Shown: positions 17,548 to 27,346 of the stretch, piece after piece | Layout of the letters: each line of letters opens with the position of its first letter | Position numbering within the stretch: the stretch's first letter is position 1 | NCBI RefSeq assembly: GCF_000367365.1 | Contig: NZ_BARF01000104.1 | Location: forward strand, 1 to 64,000 | Direction: 5' to 3' | DNA: 64,000 nucleotides | Origin: Streptomyces prunicolor NBRC 13075 | GTDB lineage: Bacteria; Actinomycetota; Actinomycetes; Streptomycetales; Streptomycetaceae | Position numbers and translations under genes: made by a program | Notes under the pieces: generated by a model | What the model was told of the DNA's origin: nothing | Database searches by the model: none | What the model saw: the letters and a program-made list of their open reading frames with translations, nothing else

Positions 17548-17572
17548 GTTTACAGGGGTGGTCGTGTGTCGG

Positions 17573-19264
17573 TCAGGCCCAGGCGGTGACGGGGACGAAG
17601 GAGCTGTCGGCCGGGAAGGTCCCGGCGACGAGGTCGTACGTGTCCACCCACAGCTGGTAGTTCCGGTGCCGGACGCAGCGGCCCGGGTAGTTGTGGGACA
17701 CCAGCCGCACCGACCCGCTCGTCGAGCCGGGCAGGGCGTAGAAGGTGGCGTCCGCGTTGAAGGCGTCCGTGCCGTCGCTGGTGTCCAGCTCGATCCGGAA
17801 CGCGTAGTGCCGCAGGTAGCGGCCGTCGGAGGACCTGAAGGAGTAGCCCTTCGAGTCGGCGAGGCCCGCCACGATCGTGAAGCTGGCCTCCGTCTTGAGC
17901 GTGGCGGAGCTGGACGAGGTGACCTGGGTCAGCGCACCGAGGTTGTCGGAGCCGTAAGTGGCGTAGTACGTCGGGTAGTTGACCGACTGGAGGGAGCGGG
18001 TCACCCCGGTGGGCAGGGTGGTGCGGGTCTGTTCGGTGGAGGTCAGCTGGGTCAGGCCCAGGTGGTCGTAGCCGCCGCTCGTCGAGCCGTAGTCACCTCC
18101 CCCGCCCTCGGGTTCGACGATCTTGGCGAACGCGGCCGTGTTGGGCACGAACAGGCCCTTGCGCACCGCGTAGTGGTTGTGGATCTGCGCCCAGATGGGA
18201 CGGAGCTGGCCCCTGCTGTCGGTGGCCGGCGCGGTGAAGGTCTGCCAGCCCTCCCAGACGCCGGGGGCGCCGTAGTGCCAGGTCCAGGAGGTGAAGGGGA
18301 CGTCCTCGCCGAGGTTGTAGCGGGCTACGTACTCGCACGCCTTCAGGAAGCGGTTGTTGTCGTAGCCGTACAGGTCGTAGCCCTGGTGCCAGGCCATCTC
18401 GCAGATGGTGGCCATCAGGCCGATGCCCAGCATGGTGTGGCCCTGGTCGCGGCCGCTCTCCGCCCACTGGGCCAGGCCCTGGTCGTCGTACAGGTAGGGA
18501 ATGGCGTTCTCGATGGAACCCATCCCCACACCGGTCTTGAAGTAGGTGATGGCCTGGTCGATCTTGGTCTGGTCGTCGCAGAGGATGCCGGTGGCCAGGA
18601 CGCAGGCGATGTTGCACAGGTCCCAGCTCGCCCAGTAGTTGCTGTCGTAGGCGCCGTTGTGGTTGACCAGGAAGTCATTGCTGAGCGGGTAGAACACATT
18701 GCGCAGGAGGTTCTGGAACGCGGTGAGGTCGAAGCCGCTGTAGCCGCGCATGATCTCGCCCGCGTTGGCGATCTCGTAGCCGTAGATTCCCGAGGACAGG
18801 AACCGGTCGGCGGAGCCGTCGAGCAGCGTGAGCGTGGACGACCAGGCGTTGAGGATGTCGCGGGCCGCGTTGCCGTGTGCGCCGACGCCCTGGATCTTCC
18901 AGCGCAGGGCGTTCTGGTAGGCGGCGGCGATGTCGTTGTAGAGGATGCCGTAGTTCTCCGGGGTGCCGGAGCCCCGGTAGATCGTGGCCTGCGGGTTGGC
19001 CGTGTAGGTGGCCTGCGCATGGGAGTTGGCGATCAGCAGCTGCCAGTCGTCCTGCCAGGGCTGGGCGGCGGCGGCCACCTTGGCGGCCATGCGGGTGAAG
19101 TCGGCGGCGGTGTGCAGCATGCCGGGGTGGACGATCGTCGCGGCCGAGGCCGGGCTCGCACTGAGGAGCGGGCTCGCCACGGCGGCGGCGCCGACACCTG
19201 CGGCGGCTTTGAGTACGGTGCGGCGGGTGGTGCCTTTCGGTGGTGGTGCGGCTCTTTCTGTCAC
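17573..19264 (-). CDS. Secreted alginate-lyase-fold enzyme with C-terminal AbfB (CBM42) domain
   Basis: A 563-residue protein from GTG 19264 (AAGGAG site upstream). The Tat signal is TRRTVLKAAAG with ASPASA near 40. Residues 45-400 are the alginate-lyase-like toroid (HPGMLHTAADFTRM, AAAYQNALRWK, NGAYDSNYWASWD, ESGRDQGHTMLGIGL). Residues about 420-563 are an AbfB beta-trefoil (CBM42; GRYLRHYAFRIELD, NYPGRCVRHRNYQLWV), which binds arabinofuranose side chains. This ties the polymer to arabinan, arabinoxylan or arabinogalactan. The AbfB unit closely resembles the external domain of the sigma factor at 37430. Confidence 0.82.
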   Translation of the reverse strand: MTERAAPPPKGTTRRTVLKAAAGVGAAAVASPLLSASPASAATIVHPGMLHTAADFTRMAAKVAAAAQPWQDDWQLLIANSHAQATYTANPQATIYRGSGTPENYGILYNDIAAAYQNALRWKIQGVGAHGNAARDILNAWSSTLTLLDGSADRFLSSGIYGYEIANAGEIMRGYSGFDLTAFQNLLRNVFYPLSNDFLVNHNGAYDSNYWASWDLCNIACVLATGILCDDQTKIDQAITYFKTGVGMGSIENAIPYLYDDQGLAQWAESGRDQGHTMLGIGLMATICEMAWHQGYDLYGYDNNRFLKACEYVARYNLGEDVPFTSWTWHYGAPGVWEGWQTFTAPATDSRGQLRPIWAQIHNHYAVRKGLFVPNTAAFAKIVEPEGGGGDYGSTSGGYDHLGLTQLTSTEQTRTTLPTGVTRSLQSVNYPTYYATYGSDNLGALTQVTSSSSATLKTEASFTIVAGLADSKGYSFRSSDGRYLRHYAFRIELDTSDGTDAFNADATFYALPGSTSGSVRLVSHNYPGRCVRHRNYQLWVDTYDLVAGTFPADSSFVPVTAWA

Positions 19265-19309
19265 GTCGGGCTCCTTTGCCCTGTGAGTTGGTGCTGTGAG
19301 GGGGGTCCG

Positions 19310-20257
19310 TCAGGACGGCTGGTTGCCGCCCCGGAGAGCGGGCGTACGGTCCGCTCGCAGACGCAGGCCGAACGCGGCGTCGCGATCGCAGCGCAGTCGG
19401 CCTTCGTGCACCGCCAGCGGGGCGACCTGAACGCAGGAGCGCTGCCCGTCGGCGGAGTGGGTGAAGTAGAAGAGGTAGGCGTCGTCCTCGCCCTGGGAGA
19501 GCGCGAAGGCGTGGTGGCCGTCTCCGTCGTCACCGGGGCGCAGGCCCTTGCCCGCGAGGAGCGGCTCGTCCTGCCGCGTCCAGTGGGTCAGGTCGTCGGA
19601 GCGGTAGACCAGCAGGCCGGACCAGAAGTCGGTGACCATCCAGTAACTGCCCTGGTGGCGAAAGACGTTGGGGCCCTCCTGCGCCTGGTCGTCCAGTGCG
19701 CGGCCGATGGGCCGCCAGGTGAACAGGTCGGCCGAGTCCGCCGCGTGGATGCGGTTGCCGTCGGCCTCGTCCTTGTGCCACATGCGCCAACCGCCGTCGG
19801 GAAGCGGCCATACGCAGGCGTCGATGACCCGATCGCTGGACAGCTTCAGCACCGACTCGAACCGCCAGTTCACGAGGTCCCGGGAAGTGTGGTGCAGGAT
19901 GCGCCGGTCGGCGTCCCAGTCGGTGGGCACTCCGGGGACGTAGGAGACGTACATGTGGTAACTGCCGTCGTGCCAGAGGATCTCCGGTGCCCAGTAGGTG
20001 TTGCGGCCCGGCTCGTGGGCGAGACCCTGGGCGATGCCGCGGTAGGTCCAGGTGCGGCCGTCGTCCGCGCTGGTGGCGATGCCGTTGTCGGTGCCGTGCA
20101 CCCAGCCGACGCCCTCGGTGGCGAGGTTCGCCCGGCGAGCGGTGTAGAACATCCACCAGCCGCCGGTCTCCCGGTCGCGGATGAGTGTCGGGTCGGCGGC
20201 ACCGTCATGGACCGGGTCCCGGAAGAGCGGGGCGGCGGGGGCGAGGGGCGGGGTCAC
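19310..20257 (-). CDS. GH43-like five-bladed propeller glycosidase
   Basis: A 315-residue protein from GTG 20257 with an AAGGAG site. No signal peptide is seen, so it is probably cytoplasmic. Glycosidase-propeller motifs recur: DPTLIRD (first Asp, catalytic base in GH43), WMFYTARR, YWAPEILWHDGSYHMYVS (WAPE), and DACVWPLPDGGW, QEGPNVFRHQGSYWM (Glu of the acid position). These suit GH43/GH117-clan enzymes acting on arabino- or galacto-oligosaccharides after import. The exact family is uncertain. Confidence 0.75.
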   Translation of the reverse strand: MTPPLAPAAPLFRDPVHDGAADPTLIRDRETGGWWMFYTARRANLATEGVGWVHGTDNGIATSADDGRTWTYRGIAQGLAHEPGRNTYWAPEILWHDGSYHMYVSYVPGVPTDWDADRRILHHTSRDLVNWRFESVLKLSSDRVIDACVWPLPDGGWRMWHKDEADGNRIHAADSADLFTWRPIGRALDDQAQEGPNVFRHQGSYWMVTDFWSGLLVYRSDDLTHWTRQDEPLLAGKGLRPGDDGDGHHAFALSQGEDDAYLFYFTHSADGQRSCVQVAPLAVHEGRLRCDRDAAFGLRLRADRTPALRGGNQPS

Positions 20258-20319
20258 TGCTGAAGGCTCCTTGTCGGTTTCTCGGTGCCGGGCGGGCGGA
20301 ACGGGGGCGGCTGCGCGTG

Positions 20320-21288
20320 TCAGGCGTAGAAGTCGCGCTGCCAGCGGTGCTTGGCCAGGACCGCCAACTGCTCGGCGGTCAGCGGCGGTTGGTCTCCGAC
20401 CGCGGCGTTCCGCTCGACGTTCCTGATGTCGCGCATGCCGACGATGACGCTGGAGACGGCCGTGCCGGCGAGGGCGAAGCGCAGCGCGGTTTCCGCGATC
20501 TCGTCCGGTGCGATGCCCAAGTCGTCGACGATCGCGCCGACATGGCGGGCGACCCGGGCGGGCCTGTCGTCGCGGAAGTACCAGTTGCGCCAGTCGTCCT
20601 CGGGGAAGGTGACGCCGGGCCTGATCCGTCCGGTCAGGCCGCCCTCGTCCAGGGCGACCCGGGCGATCACGCCGACGCCGTACTCCTGGCAGGCCGGCAA
20701 CAGGGCGTCCGACGGGGCCTGTTCGAAGATGTTGTAGATGACCTGGACGGTGTCCAGGACTCCGGTGCGGACCAGGGCGAGCGCGTTGTCCGGCTGATGG
20801 TCGTTGACCGAGATGCCGAACAGGCCGATCTTTCCCTCGCGTTTGAGATCCTCGACGGTCTCCAGCCAGTCGCCGCGGCCGGTCCATTCGTCGTGCCAGA
20901 CGTGGAGTTGGAGGAGGTCGACGCGCTCCAGGCCCAGCGCGGCGAGACTGGTCTCCACGCTCTCGCGCAGGTGCGAACCGGGGTAGGCGTCCGTAGGGTC
21001 GATGCCGCGCGAGTCGGGGCCCGCCGGGATCTTCGGTCCCGCCTTGGTCGCCACGAACACCCCGTCGCCGCCCGCCCGTTCGCGCAGGGCACGGCCGATG
21101 ACGTGCTCGCTCCGCCCGTAGCCGCGTGCGGTGTCGATGAGGTTCACGCCGAGGTCGATCGCCCGGTGCAGGGCACGCACGGACTCGGCCTCCGTCGCGC
21201 CCTTCCAGGCGTTCTGCCCGATGCCCCAGGCGCCGTAGCCGATCTCCGAGACGGAGCTCCCGCTGCGGCCCAGCTGTCTGTAGCGCAT
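20320..21288 (-). CDS. Aldo/keto reductase
   Basis: A 322-residue protein of the (beta/alpha)8 aldo/keto reductase superfamily: N-terminal RQLGRSGSSVSEIGYGAW, LGVNLIDTARGYGRSE (catalytic Asp and Tyr), LLQLHVWHDE (His) and the C-terminal cofactor region VSSVIVGMRD. It likely reduces a released sugar, such as L-arabinose, L-rhamnose or an aldehyde, with NADPH. It lies inside the glycan operon with a 1-bp gap after GH51, so it is probably part of sugar catabolism. Confidence 0.88.
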   Translation of the reverse strand: MRYRQLGRSGSSVSEIGYGAWGIGQNAWKGATEAESVRALHRAIDLGVNLIDTARGYGRSEHVIGRALRERAGGDGVFVATKAGPKIPAGPDSRGIDPTDAYPGSHLRESVETSLAALGLERVDLLQLHVWHDEWTGRGDWLETVEDLKREGKIGLFGISVNDHQPDNALALVRTGVLDTVQVIYNIFEQAPSDALLPACQEYGVGVIARVALDEGGLTGRIRPGVTFPEDDWRNWYFRDDRPARVARHVGAIVDDLGIAPDEIAETALRFALAGTAVSSVIVGMRDIRNVERNAAVGDQPPLTAEQLAVLAKHRWQRDFYA

Positions 21289-21289
21289 C

Positions 21290-23587
21290 TCAGGCTCCCG
21301 TCACTTGGGTGGTGCCCTCCACACGGAGGACCGTGAAGGAGCGGGGTGGCACGGCGCAGTCGAAGGCGACCCCGGCCGCGATGTACGAGGTGTGAGGGGT
21401 GGTACGGCGGTCCGTGAACTCGCCGGTCAGGACGGTCCTCGTGGCGTGGGAGGGGGCGCGGTCCGTCCCGTCGAGGCGGATGTCGGCCGTGACTTCGTAC
21501 GGGGTCAGGTTGGCGATCTTCACGAGCAGATCGCCGGAGGTCGTGTCCCGCACCGTGGAGACGGAGAAGGTCTCAGGATCGGTCCTGTCGTCCTCGGTCT
21601 CGTGGATCAGGACGCCGTCGAGGAGGCAGCGGAGGAGCGGTCCGGCGACCTCGATCCGGATGTCGTACCAGCGGCCCGTCTCGATCGGCCCCGGCACCCG
21701 GTCGACGTCTTCGGCGATGCCGTCGCACACGCGCTGGAGGGTCAGGCTCTGGTTGTGCCAGCCGCCCAGGCTCCAGATGTAGTGGTCGGGCGTGTCCACC
21801 GCGCCGAAGCCGACGACGAAGCCCTCCTCTCCCCCGGTCTTGCGCGCCTGGACCTCAAGGACGTAGTCCGATCCACCGCTGGTCACCTGAAGTCCCCGGT
21901 ACTCGGCCCGGGTGTCGACGGTGCTGAGGCGCACGCCACCGCCGCGCAGCGGGTCCGGCGGGGGTGTGGTGGCCGGAGCGCCGGTCAAGGTGTGCGGCAG
22001 GTACTCGTCCCCGTGGTGGGTGGAGTGCATGCGCTGTACGTGGTAACTCGGGGTCAGCCGCACGTCGTTGTTGTCGAAGTGGACGAGGTCCACGGTCCAC
22101 TGTGTGTGGCCCGACCTGGCGAGCAGGGGGGCGTACGAGGCCAGGGCCACGATGTCACCGTTGCGCTCCAGGGCGTTCATGTACGTCGCCTCGGCGAGCG
22201 CGTTGAGCAGGGTGTCCCCCTTGGACGCCCACTCGCCGAGGTACACCCTCGGTTCGCCCCGGTCGTAGGTGTCGTACCGGGTGGTGTTCTGGAGGAACCA
22301 GCGCGGGCTGAGGTAGGCGTGCTCGTCGACCACCGCGAGGTCGAGCTTGCGGGCGAACTCCCAGCCCTCCCGGAAGTCGGCACCGGCCGGGTCCGGCCCT
22401 GCCGTACCGATGATCGAGATGTCCGGATGCCGGTCCGCGAGTGCCGTGCGGATCATCTCGAACCGTTCCCGGAAGGCCGGGGTGATCTCGTCCTCGTTCC
22501 CCACGCCGAGGTACTCCAGGCCGAACGGCTCGGGGTGGCCGGCGGCGGATCGCTGGGCACCCCACGGGGAGTCGGCTGGCCCGTTGGCGTATTCGACGAG
22601 ATCGAGGACGTCCTGGACGTACGCGGGCATCTCGTCCATCGGGACGCCCTGTTGGCCGCGCGGGGTGTTCTGGCAGCAGACGCCCGCGGCCACCACCGGC
22701 AGCGGCTTCGCGCCGATGTCCTCGCAGAACTGGAAGTACTCGAAGTAGCCGAGCCCCGCAGACTGGTGATAGCCCCACAGATTCGGCTGCTGGCGTCGCG
22801 ATTCGAGCGGTCCGATGGTGTCCTTCCATCGGTACACGTTCCCGAGCCCGAGGCCGTGGGCGACACAACCACCGGGAAAGCGGAGGAACTTGGGCTCAAG
22901 GTCGGCGATCGTCTGTGCCAGGTCGGCGCGCAGACCGTTGCGTCTGCCTCGGAAGGTGTGCTGCGGAAAGAGGGAGATCAGGTCGAGATGAACGGTGCCG
23001 GGGGCGGTGGCGAGCACGAGCAGCCGGGCCTCGGGGTCGGTCGCGGTGGCGGTGGCGGTGAGTACCGCCTCGTGATGTGTCCAGGTGTCCTTCAGTCCGT
23101 CGAGCCGCACTTCGGCGTACGTGCCGCCGAAGCCGGCCAACCGGACGACCAGCGAGGTCGGTTCGCCCTCCGGCCGACGAGCGAAAAGACTCAGGTCGTA
23201 CGACGCGCCCGCCTCGACCGGGACGCCGTCGAAGCCGCGGTTGAGCAGACCCACGCCCTCGCCCGGGTTGGTCACCTCCACCACCGCGTAGTGAGGGTTG
23301 GCCGGATGGAGCGGATCGGCCCTCTCCGTGCGCAACTCGCCGCGTCCGCCACCGAGTTCGACCGCGTCCCAGGCGGTCAGGGAGTGCCATCCGGGCGCGT
23401 CCTCGGCGGTGTACTCGAAGGAGCGGTTCTGGACGAGTTCGGCGTACAGCCCGCCGTCCGCCGCGTAGTTGATGTCCTCGAAGAAGGCGCCGAACAGATC
23501 CCGGCTGATGGGCCGTCCGGCGCCGGGGCGCGCGTCGACACGGATCCTCGTACGGGCAGGTGTACGGGCCGTCGTCCGCGTCGTCAT
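21290..23587 (-). CDS. GH51 alpha-L-arabinofuranosidase with inserted CBM-like domain
   Basis: A 765-residue protein. The N-terminus reads GAFFEDINYAADGGLYAELVQNRSFE, the long (eukaryote/Streptomyces-type) GH51 opening. A carbohydrate-binding jelly-roll (about 60-205) follows, then the TIM barrel with acid/base E365 in GVGNEDE and nucleophile E452 in YLGEWAS. C-terminal beta-sandwich regions complete it. It releases alpha-L-arabinofuranose from arabinan or arabinoxylan. No signal peptide is evident. The ATG overlaps the upstream GH31 stop as ATGA, indicating translational coupling. Confidence 0.9.
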   Translation of the reverse strand: MTTRTTARTPARTRIRVDARPGAGRPISRDLFGAFFEDINYAADGGLYAELVQNRSFEYTAEDAPGWHSLTAWDAVELGGGRGELRTERADPLHPANPHYAVVEVTNPGEGVGLLNRGFDGVPVEAGASYDLSLFARRPEGEPTSLVVRLAGFGGTYAEVRLDGLKDTWTHHEAVLTATATATDPEARLLVLATAPGTVHLDLISLFPQHTFRGRRNGLRADLAQTIADLEPKFLRFPGGCVAHGLGLGNVYRWKDTIGPLESRRQQPNLWGYHQSAGLGYFEYFQFCEDIGAKPLPVVAAGVCCQNTPRGQQGVPMDEMPAYVQDVLDLVEYANGPADSPWGAQRSAAGHPEPFGLEYLGVGNEDEITPAFRERFEMIRTALADRHPDISIIGTAGPDPAGADFREGWEFARKLDLAVVDEHAYLSPRWFLQNTTRYDTYDRGEPRVYLGEWASKGDTLLNALAEATYMNALERNGDIVALASYAPLLARSGHTQWTVDLVHFDNNDVRLTPSYHVQRMHSTHHGDEYLPHTLTGAPATTPPPDPLRGGGVRLSTVDTRAEYRGLQVTSGGSDYVLEVQARKTGGEEGFVVGFGAVDTPDHYIWSLGGWHNQSLTLQRVCDGIAEDVDRVPGPIETGRWYDIRIEVAGPLLRCLLDGVLIHETEDDRTDPETFSVSTVRDTTSGDLLVKIANLTPYEVTADIRLDGTDRAPSHATRTVLTGEFTDRRTTPHTSYIAAGVAFDCAVPPRSFTVLRVEGTTQVTGA

Positions 23588-25671
23588 CCGGCGCTCCCCG
23601 TGAACGCGGTCGCCACGGCGGCGCCTTCGCGGACGAAGACCGGGATGCGCTCCAGCGGCGCGGGCACCTCCAACGTCGTGCCGCCCTCGTGGAGTTCACC
23701 GTTGACCGTGTCGGTCCAGCGGGCGCCGGCCGGAAGGTAGACCGCGCGGACCCGGGCGCCCGCCTCGGTGACCGGGGCGACGAGGACGTCGGGGCCGAGC
23801 AGGAACTGGTCGTCGACACTCCAGGCGTGTTCGTCGTCCGGGAAGTCGAAGAACAGCGGGCGCATGACGGGGGCGCCGGTGCGGTGCGTGGCCTCGGAGA
23901 GTTCCAGCAGGTACGGGCGAAGGCGCTCACGGAGGTGCAGATGCGCGGACAGGATCGGATACGCCTCCCGTCCGTAGGACCAGACTTCGTTCGGCCCACC
24001 GGTCATGTCTGCTGAGAAAGTGGGCCAGTTGGGCTGTCGGTCGCCGTGCAGCCGCATGACCGGGCTGAAGGCGCCGTACTGGAACCAGCGGACCATGACC
24101 TCCTGGTACGCCGGGTCGGTGGGGTCGCCGCCGCCGAAGCCGCCGATGTCCGTGTTCCACCAGGGGATGCCGCTCATCGCGACGTTCAGCCCGGCCCGCA
24201 CCTGCTGGGCGAGGGACTCGAAGGTGGGGCGGATGTCGCCGGACCACAAGGCGGCGCCGTAGCGCTGGCTGCCGGCCCAGGCGGAGCGGATCAGGCTGAA
24301 CGGGCGGTCGTCGCCGTCCTGTTGAAGCCCTTCGGCCACGGCGCGTGCCTGCGCCAGCCCGTACAGGTTGCCGACCTGGATGCCGGGGCCCACCGCGTAG
24401 ACCGCGCGGGCGGCCAGTTCCGGGGTCAGGTCGGGCTCGCATGCGTCCAGCCAGAACGCGGCGACGCCCAACTCGCGGTAGTGCTCGCGCAGTTGCTGCC
24501 AGAGGTAGCGGCGGGCACCGGGTTCCGTGGAGTCGAGATACGCCATCGGCTGGTGGTCCGCACCGTGGCCGCGGGACGGCCAGGGGAAGGTCAACAGGCC
24601 GCCGTGGCGGTCACCGACGAGAAGTCCCGCGTCGCGCAGAGCGGTGTAGTTGACGCTGCCGGGCTCCACCGTGGGCCAGACGGACACGGCGAGCTTGACG
24701 CCGAGTGTCTCCAACTCCTTGACCATGCCCTCGGGGTCGGGCCAGTCGGTCCGGTCGAAGTCCCAGTCGCCCATGTGGGTCCAGTGGAAGAAGTCGCAGA
24801 TGATCGTGGCCAGCGGCAGTCCACGCTGCTTGTACTCCCGTGCCACGGCGAGGAGTTCGTCCTGGGTGCGGTAGCGCAGCTTCGACTGCCAGAAGCCCGT
24901 GGCCCATTCGGGCACCAGGGGTGGGTGGCCGGTGACGTCCGCGTAGGCCCGCATGATCTCGGCGGGGGTGTCGCCCGCGGTGATCCAGTAGTCGAGTTGG
25001 CGTGCTTCGTCCGCGACCCAGCGGGTCGTGTCGCCGCCCAACTCGACCCGGCCCATCGCGGGGTTGTTCCACAGCAGGCCGTAGCCGCGGGAGGAGTGCA
25101 GGAAGGGTATGGATACGAGGGTGTTGCCCTGCACCAGGTCGATCACCAGCCCCTTCTGGTCGAGGCGGCCGTGCAGATGCTGGCCGAGGCCATGGATGCG
25201 CTCACCGTCGTACGCCTCGAAGCTCTGCTCGATGCGATAGGCGCCGTCGCCGAGCGGCGCGAACGTGCGCGGCTCCGGGTACCAGGTGTACGGGCGCTTG
25301 TCGGCGAGGAGTTCGCGGCGGGTCGCGGTGTGCAGGAAGCGGAGCTTGCCGTCCTCGTCGGCCTCGACGGTGATACGACCGTTGACGAGCCGGGCGGTGC
25401 CGTCCGGGTGCGCGATCGCGGTGGCGGTGGAGTCGGGCGGAGGGATGTCGAGGGCGCCGGGCAGCGTCGCGTCGATTCCTTCTACGGCGCCGACCTCGTC
25501 GGCGTGGGTGACGCTGCTGCCGTCCAGGCTGCGGCCGGCGATCGTGTCGTCCGGGTTCCGGAGGGCTCGGGCACGGACCCGTACCGCGTGCGGGCCCCAG
25601 GGTTCGACGACGAGGATCTCGTGCGGGGCGCGCCGTTCCAGGGCGCCGTCCTGAGCGGTGAAGACAGTCAT
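23584..25671 (-). CDS. GH31 alpha-glycosidase (alpha-xylosidase/alpha-galactosidase-like)
   Basis: A 695-residue protein. An N-terminal beta-sandwich leads into a TIM barrel with nucleophile D409 in AAFWLDACEPDL, acid/base D479 in WSGDIRPTFE and the GIPWWNTDIGGF loop. The FWLDxxEP form is typical of alpha-xylosidase-like GH31 members, although alpha-galactosidase or glucosidase activity is possible. No signal peptide is visible. It lies 18 bp after the GH51 gene abfA and in ATGA overlap with the next GH51 gene. Confidence 0.88.
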   Translation of the reverse strand: MTVFTAQDGALERRAPHEILVVEPWGPHAVRVRARALRNPDDTIAGRSLDGSSVTHADEVGAVEGIDATLPGALDIPPPDSTATAIAHPDGTARLVNGRITVEADEDGKLRFLHTATRRELLADKRPYTWYPEPRTFAPLGDGAYRIEQSFEAYDGERIHGLGQHLHGRLDQKGLVIDLVQGNTLVSIPFLHSSRGYGLLWNNPAMGRVELGGDTTRWVADEARQLDYWITAGDTPAEIMRAYADVTGHPPLVPEWATGFWQSKLRYRTQDELLAVAREYKQRGLPLATIICDFFHWTHMGDWDFDRTDWPDPEGMVKELETLGVKLAVSVWPTVEPGSVNYTALRDAGLLVGDRHGGLLTFPWPSRGHGADHQPMAYLDSTEPGARRYLWQQLREHYRELGVAAFWLDACEPDLTPELAARAVYAVGPGIQVGNLYGLAQARAVAEGLQQDGDDRPFSLIRSAWAGSQRYGAALWSGDIRPTFESLAQQVRAGLNVAMSGIPWWNTDIGGFGGGDPTDPAYQEVMVRWFQYGAFSPVMRLHGDRQPNWPTFSADMTGGPNEVWSYGREAYPILSAHLHLRERLRPYLLELSEATHRTGAPVMRPLFFDFPDDEHAWSVDDQFLLGPDVLVAPVTEAGARVRAVYLPAGARWTDTVNGELHEGGTTLEVPAPLERIPVFVREGAAVATAFTGSAG

Positions 25672-25689
25672 GGATCCGGGGTTTCCCTC

Positions 25690-27249
25690 TCAACTCTGGG
25701 CGGTGGCAGGCACGTTGGCGCTGTCGATGGCCAGGCGGACGACGTTCCAGGACAGCGGCGGCAGCGTGCAGGTCAGTACGTCACCGGTGACGGCACTGGC
25801 GTCGGCCGTGCGGGGAGTGACCCGTTCGGGGTCCGTCAGGGTGTTGCGGGCGTCGGGGTCGTCGCCGGTGAGCAGCAGATGCTCGACGACCCGGACGGCG
25901 CCGAGACCGCGGAGGTCCACTTCGAGCGGGAGTTCCCGGGTCAGGCTCCGGTTGACGGCGAAGACGGTGATCGTGCCGGCCTGCTCGTCGTGGACGGCCG
26001 TGGCGTGCAGCAGGTCGATCTCGCCGAAGCGCCCGGTGGTGTGGGTGGGACTGTCCACCTCGACGCGCAGCACCCGGCCCCGGCCGTACTTCGACGCCTG
26101 GGCGAAGGGGAAGAAGGTGGTCTGCCGCCAGGAGGGACCGCCCGGTTGGGTCATGATCGGGGCGATGACGTTGACCAGTTGGGCGAGGGAGGCGGAGGTG
26201 ACCCGGTCGGCGTGCCGCAGCAGGGCGATCATCAGTGAGCCGACGAGTACGGCGTCGGTGAGCGTGTAGTTGTTCTCCAGGAGTCGTGGCGCCTGCGGCC
26301 AGTCGTCCTCGGGACCGGACGCGGGCGGCGGCTCGGGTTCGCTGTGCCAGACGTTCCACTCGTCGAAGGAGATCATCATCTTCTTCTGCGACTTGAGTGT
26401 GGCGCCCACGTGGTCGCAGGTGGCGACCGCGGCTTCGATGTACCGCTCCATCTCCACCGCCGAGGCGAGGAACGAGTCGCGGTCCGGGCGCTCGCCCTTC
26501 ATCTCGTAGTAGGCGTGCAGGGAGACGTGGTCGACCTTGTCGTAGCACTCGGTCAGGACCGTCGACTCCCAGGTGCCGAAGGTCGGCATCGCGAAGCTGG
26601 AGGAGCCGGCGACGACCAGTTCGAGGCCGGGGTCGATCATCTTCATGAGGTTGGCGGTCTCGCGGGCGACCCGGCCGTACTCCTCCGCGCTCTTGTGTCC
26701 GATCTGCCAGGGGCCATCCACCTCGTTGCCGAGGCACCACATGCGGATGCCGAACGGTTCCTTGTTCCCGTGCGCGGCCCGGAGATCGGACAGCTCGGTG
26801 CCACCGGGGTGGTTCGCGTAGTCGAGGAGCCGGCCGGCGTCCTCCACGCCACGGGTGCCGAGATTGACGGCCATCATCGGCTCGATGTCCGCCTTGGCGC
26901 AGAAGCCCATGAACTCGGCGAGGCCGAACTCGTTGGTCTCGGTGGAGCGCCAGGCCGGCTCCAGGCGCCGGGGCCGACGCTCGACCGGGCCGACGCTGTC
27001 CTCCCAGCGGTAGCCCGAGACGAAGTTGCCGCCCGGGTAGCGGACCGTGGTGACGCCGAGTTCGCGGACGAGCGCGAGGACATCCTCCCGTAGGCCGGCC
27101 TCGTCGGCGTCGGGGTGTCCGGGCTCGTAGAGACCGCTGTACACGCAGCGGCCCAGGTGCTCGACGAAGGAGCCGTACAGCCGTGGATGGACGGTCCCGA
27201 TACCGAAGGCGGGGTCGAGGGTGAAACGGGCAGCGGAGGGCGAAGACAT
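25690..27249 (-). CDS. abfA: GH51 intracellular alpha-L-arabinofuranosidase
   Basis: A 519-residue protein of the compact bacterial GH51 type: RLYGSFVEHLGRCVYSGLYEPGHPDADE, VRYPGGNFVSGYRWEDSVGP, acid/base E176 in CLGNEVDGPW and nucleophile E297 in SFDEWNVW. It hydrolyses terminal alpha-L-arabinofuranosyl residues from imported oligosaccharides in the cytoplasm. It follows the importer genes directly. The ATG at 27249 has an AAGGAC-like site. Confidence 0.92.
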   Translation of the reverse strand: MSSPSAARFTLDPAFGIGTVHPRLYGSFVEHLGRCVYSGLYEPGHPDADEAGLREDVLALVRELGVTTVRYPGGNFVSGYRWEDSVGPVERRPRRLEPAWRSTETNEFGLAEFMGFCAKADIEPMMAVNLGTRGVEDAGRLLDYANHPGGTELSDLRAAHGNKEPFGIRMWCLGNEVDGPWQIGHKSAEEYGRVARETANLMKMIDPGLELVVAGSSSFAMPTFGTWESTVLTECYDKVDHVSLHAYYEMKGERPDRDSFLASAVEMERYIEAAVATCDHVGATLKSQKKMMISFDEWNVWHSEPEPPPASGPEDDWPQAPRLLENNYTLTDAVLVGSLMIALLRHADRVTSASLAQLVNVIAPIMTQPGGPSWRQTTFFPFAQASKYGRGRVLRVEVDSPTHTTGRFGEIDLLHATAVHDEQAGTITVFAVNRSLTRELPLEVDLRGLGAVRVVEHLLLTGDDPDARNTLTDPERVTPRTADASAVTGDVLTCTLPPLSWNVVRLAIDSANVPATAQS

Positions 27250-27286
27250 GCTGCGTCCTTGGGGATCTAGGAGGGGGCCGTTGCCA

Positions 27287-27346
27287 CACGTGTCGTTGCT
27301 TCACGTGCCGTTACGTCAAGTGCCCGTGCTTCAGGCGCCGTTACTT
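27287..27346. repeat. Four imperfect 15-bp tandem repeats after the MalG gene
   Basis: Units start at 287, 302, 317 and 332 (+27000): CACGTGTCGTTGCTT, CACGTGCCGTTACGT, CAAGTGCCCGTGCTT, CAGGCGCCGTTACTT. The last one contains the MalG stop codon. A similar 15-bp periodic block lies at the binding protein/MalF junction. Confidence 0.6.

Noticed and set aside
13480..20263. Very long plus-strand open frames opposite the lyase-like and GH28-like genes
   Set aside because: Their translations are Gly/Val/Arg/Asp-rich low-complexity antisense products of the real minus-strand genes, which have signal peptides and catalytic motifs.
21305..26238. Plus-strand open frames of over 700 codons opposite the GH51 and GH31 genes
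   Set aside because: Antisense shadows of high-GC coding DNA; no domain or start signal supports them.
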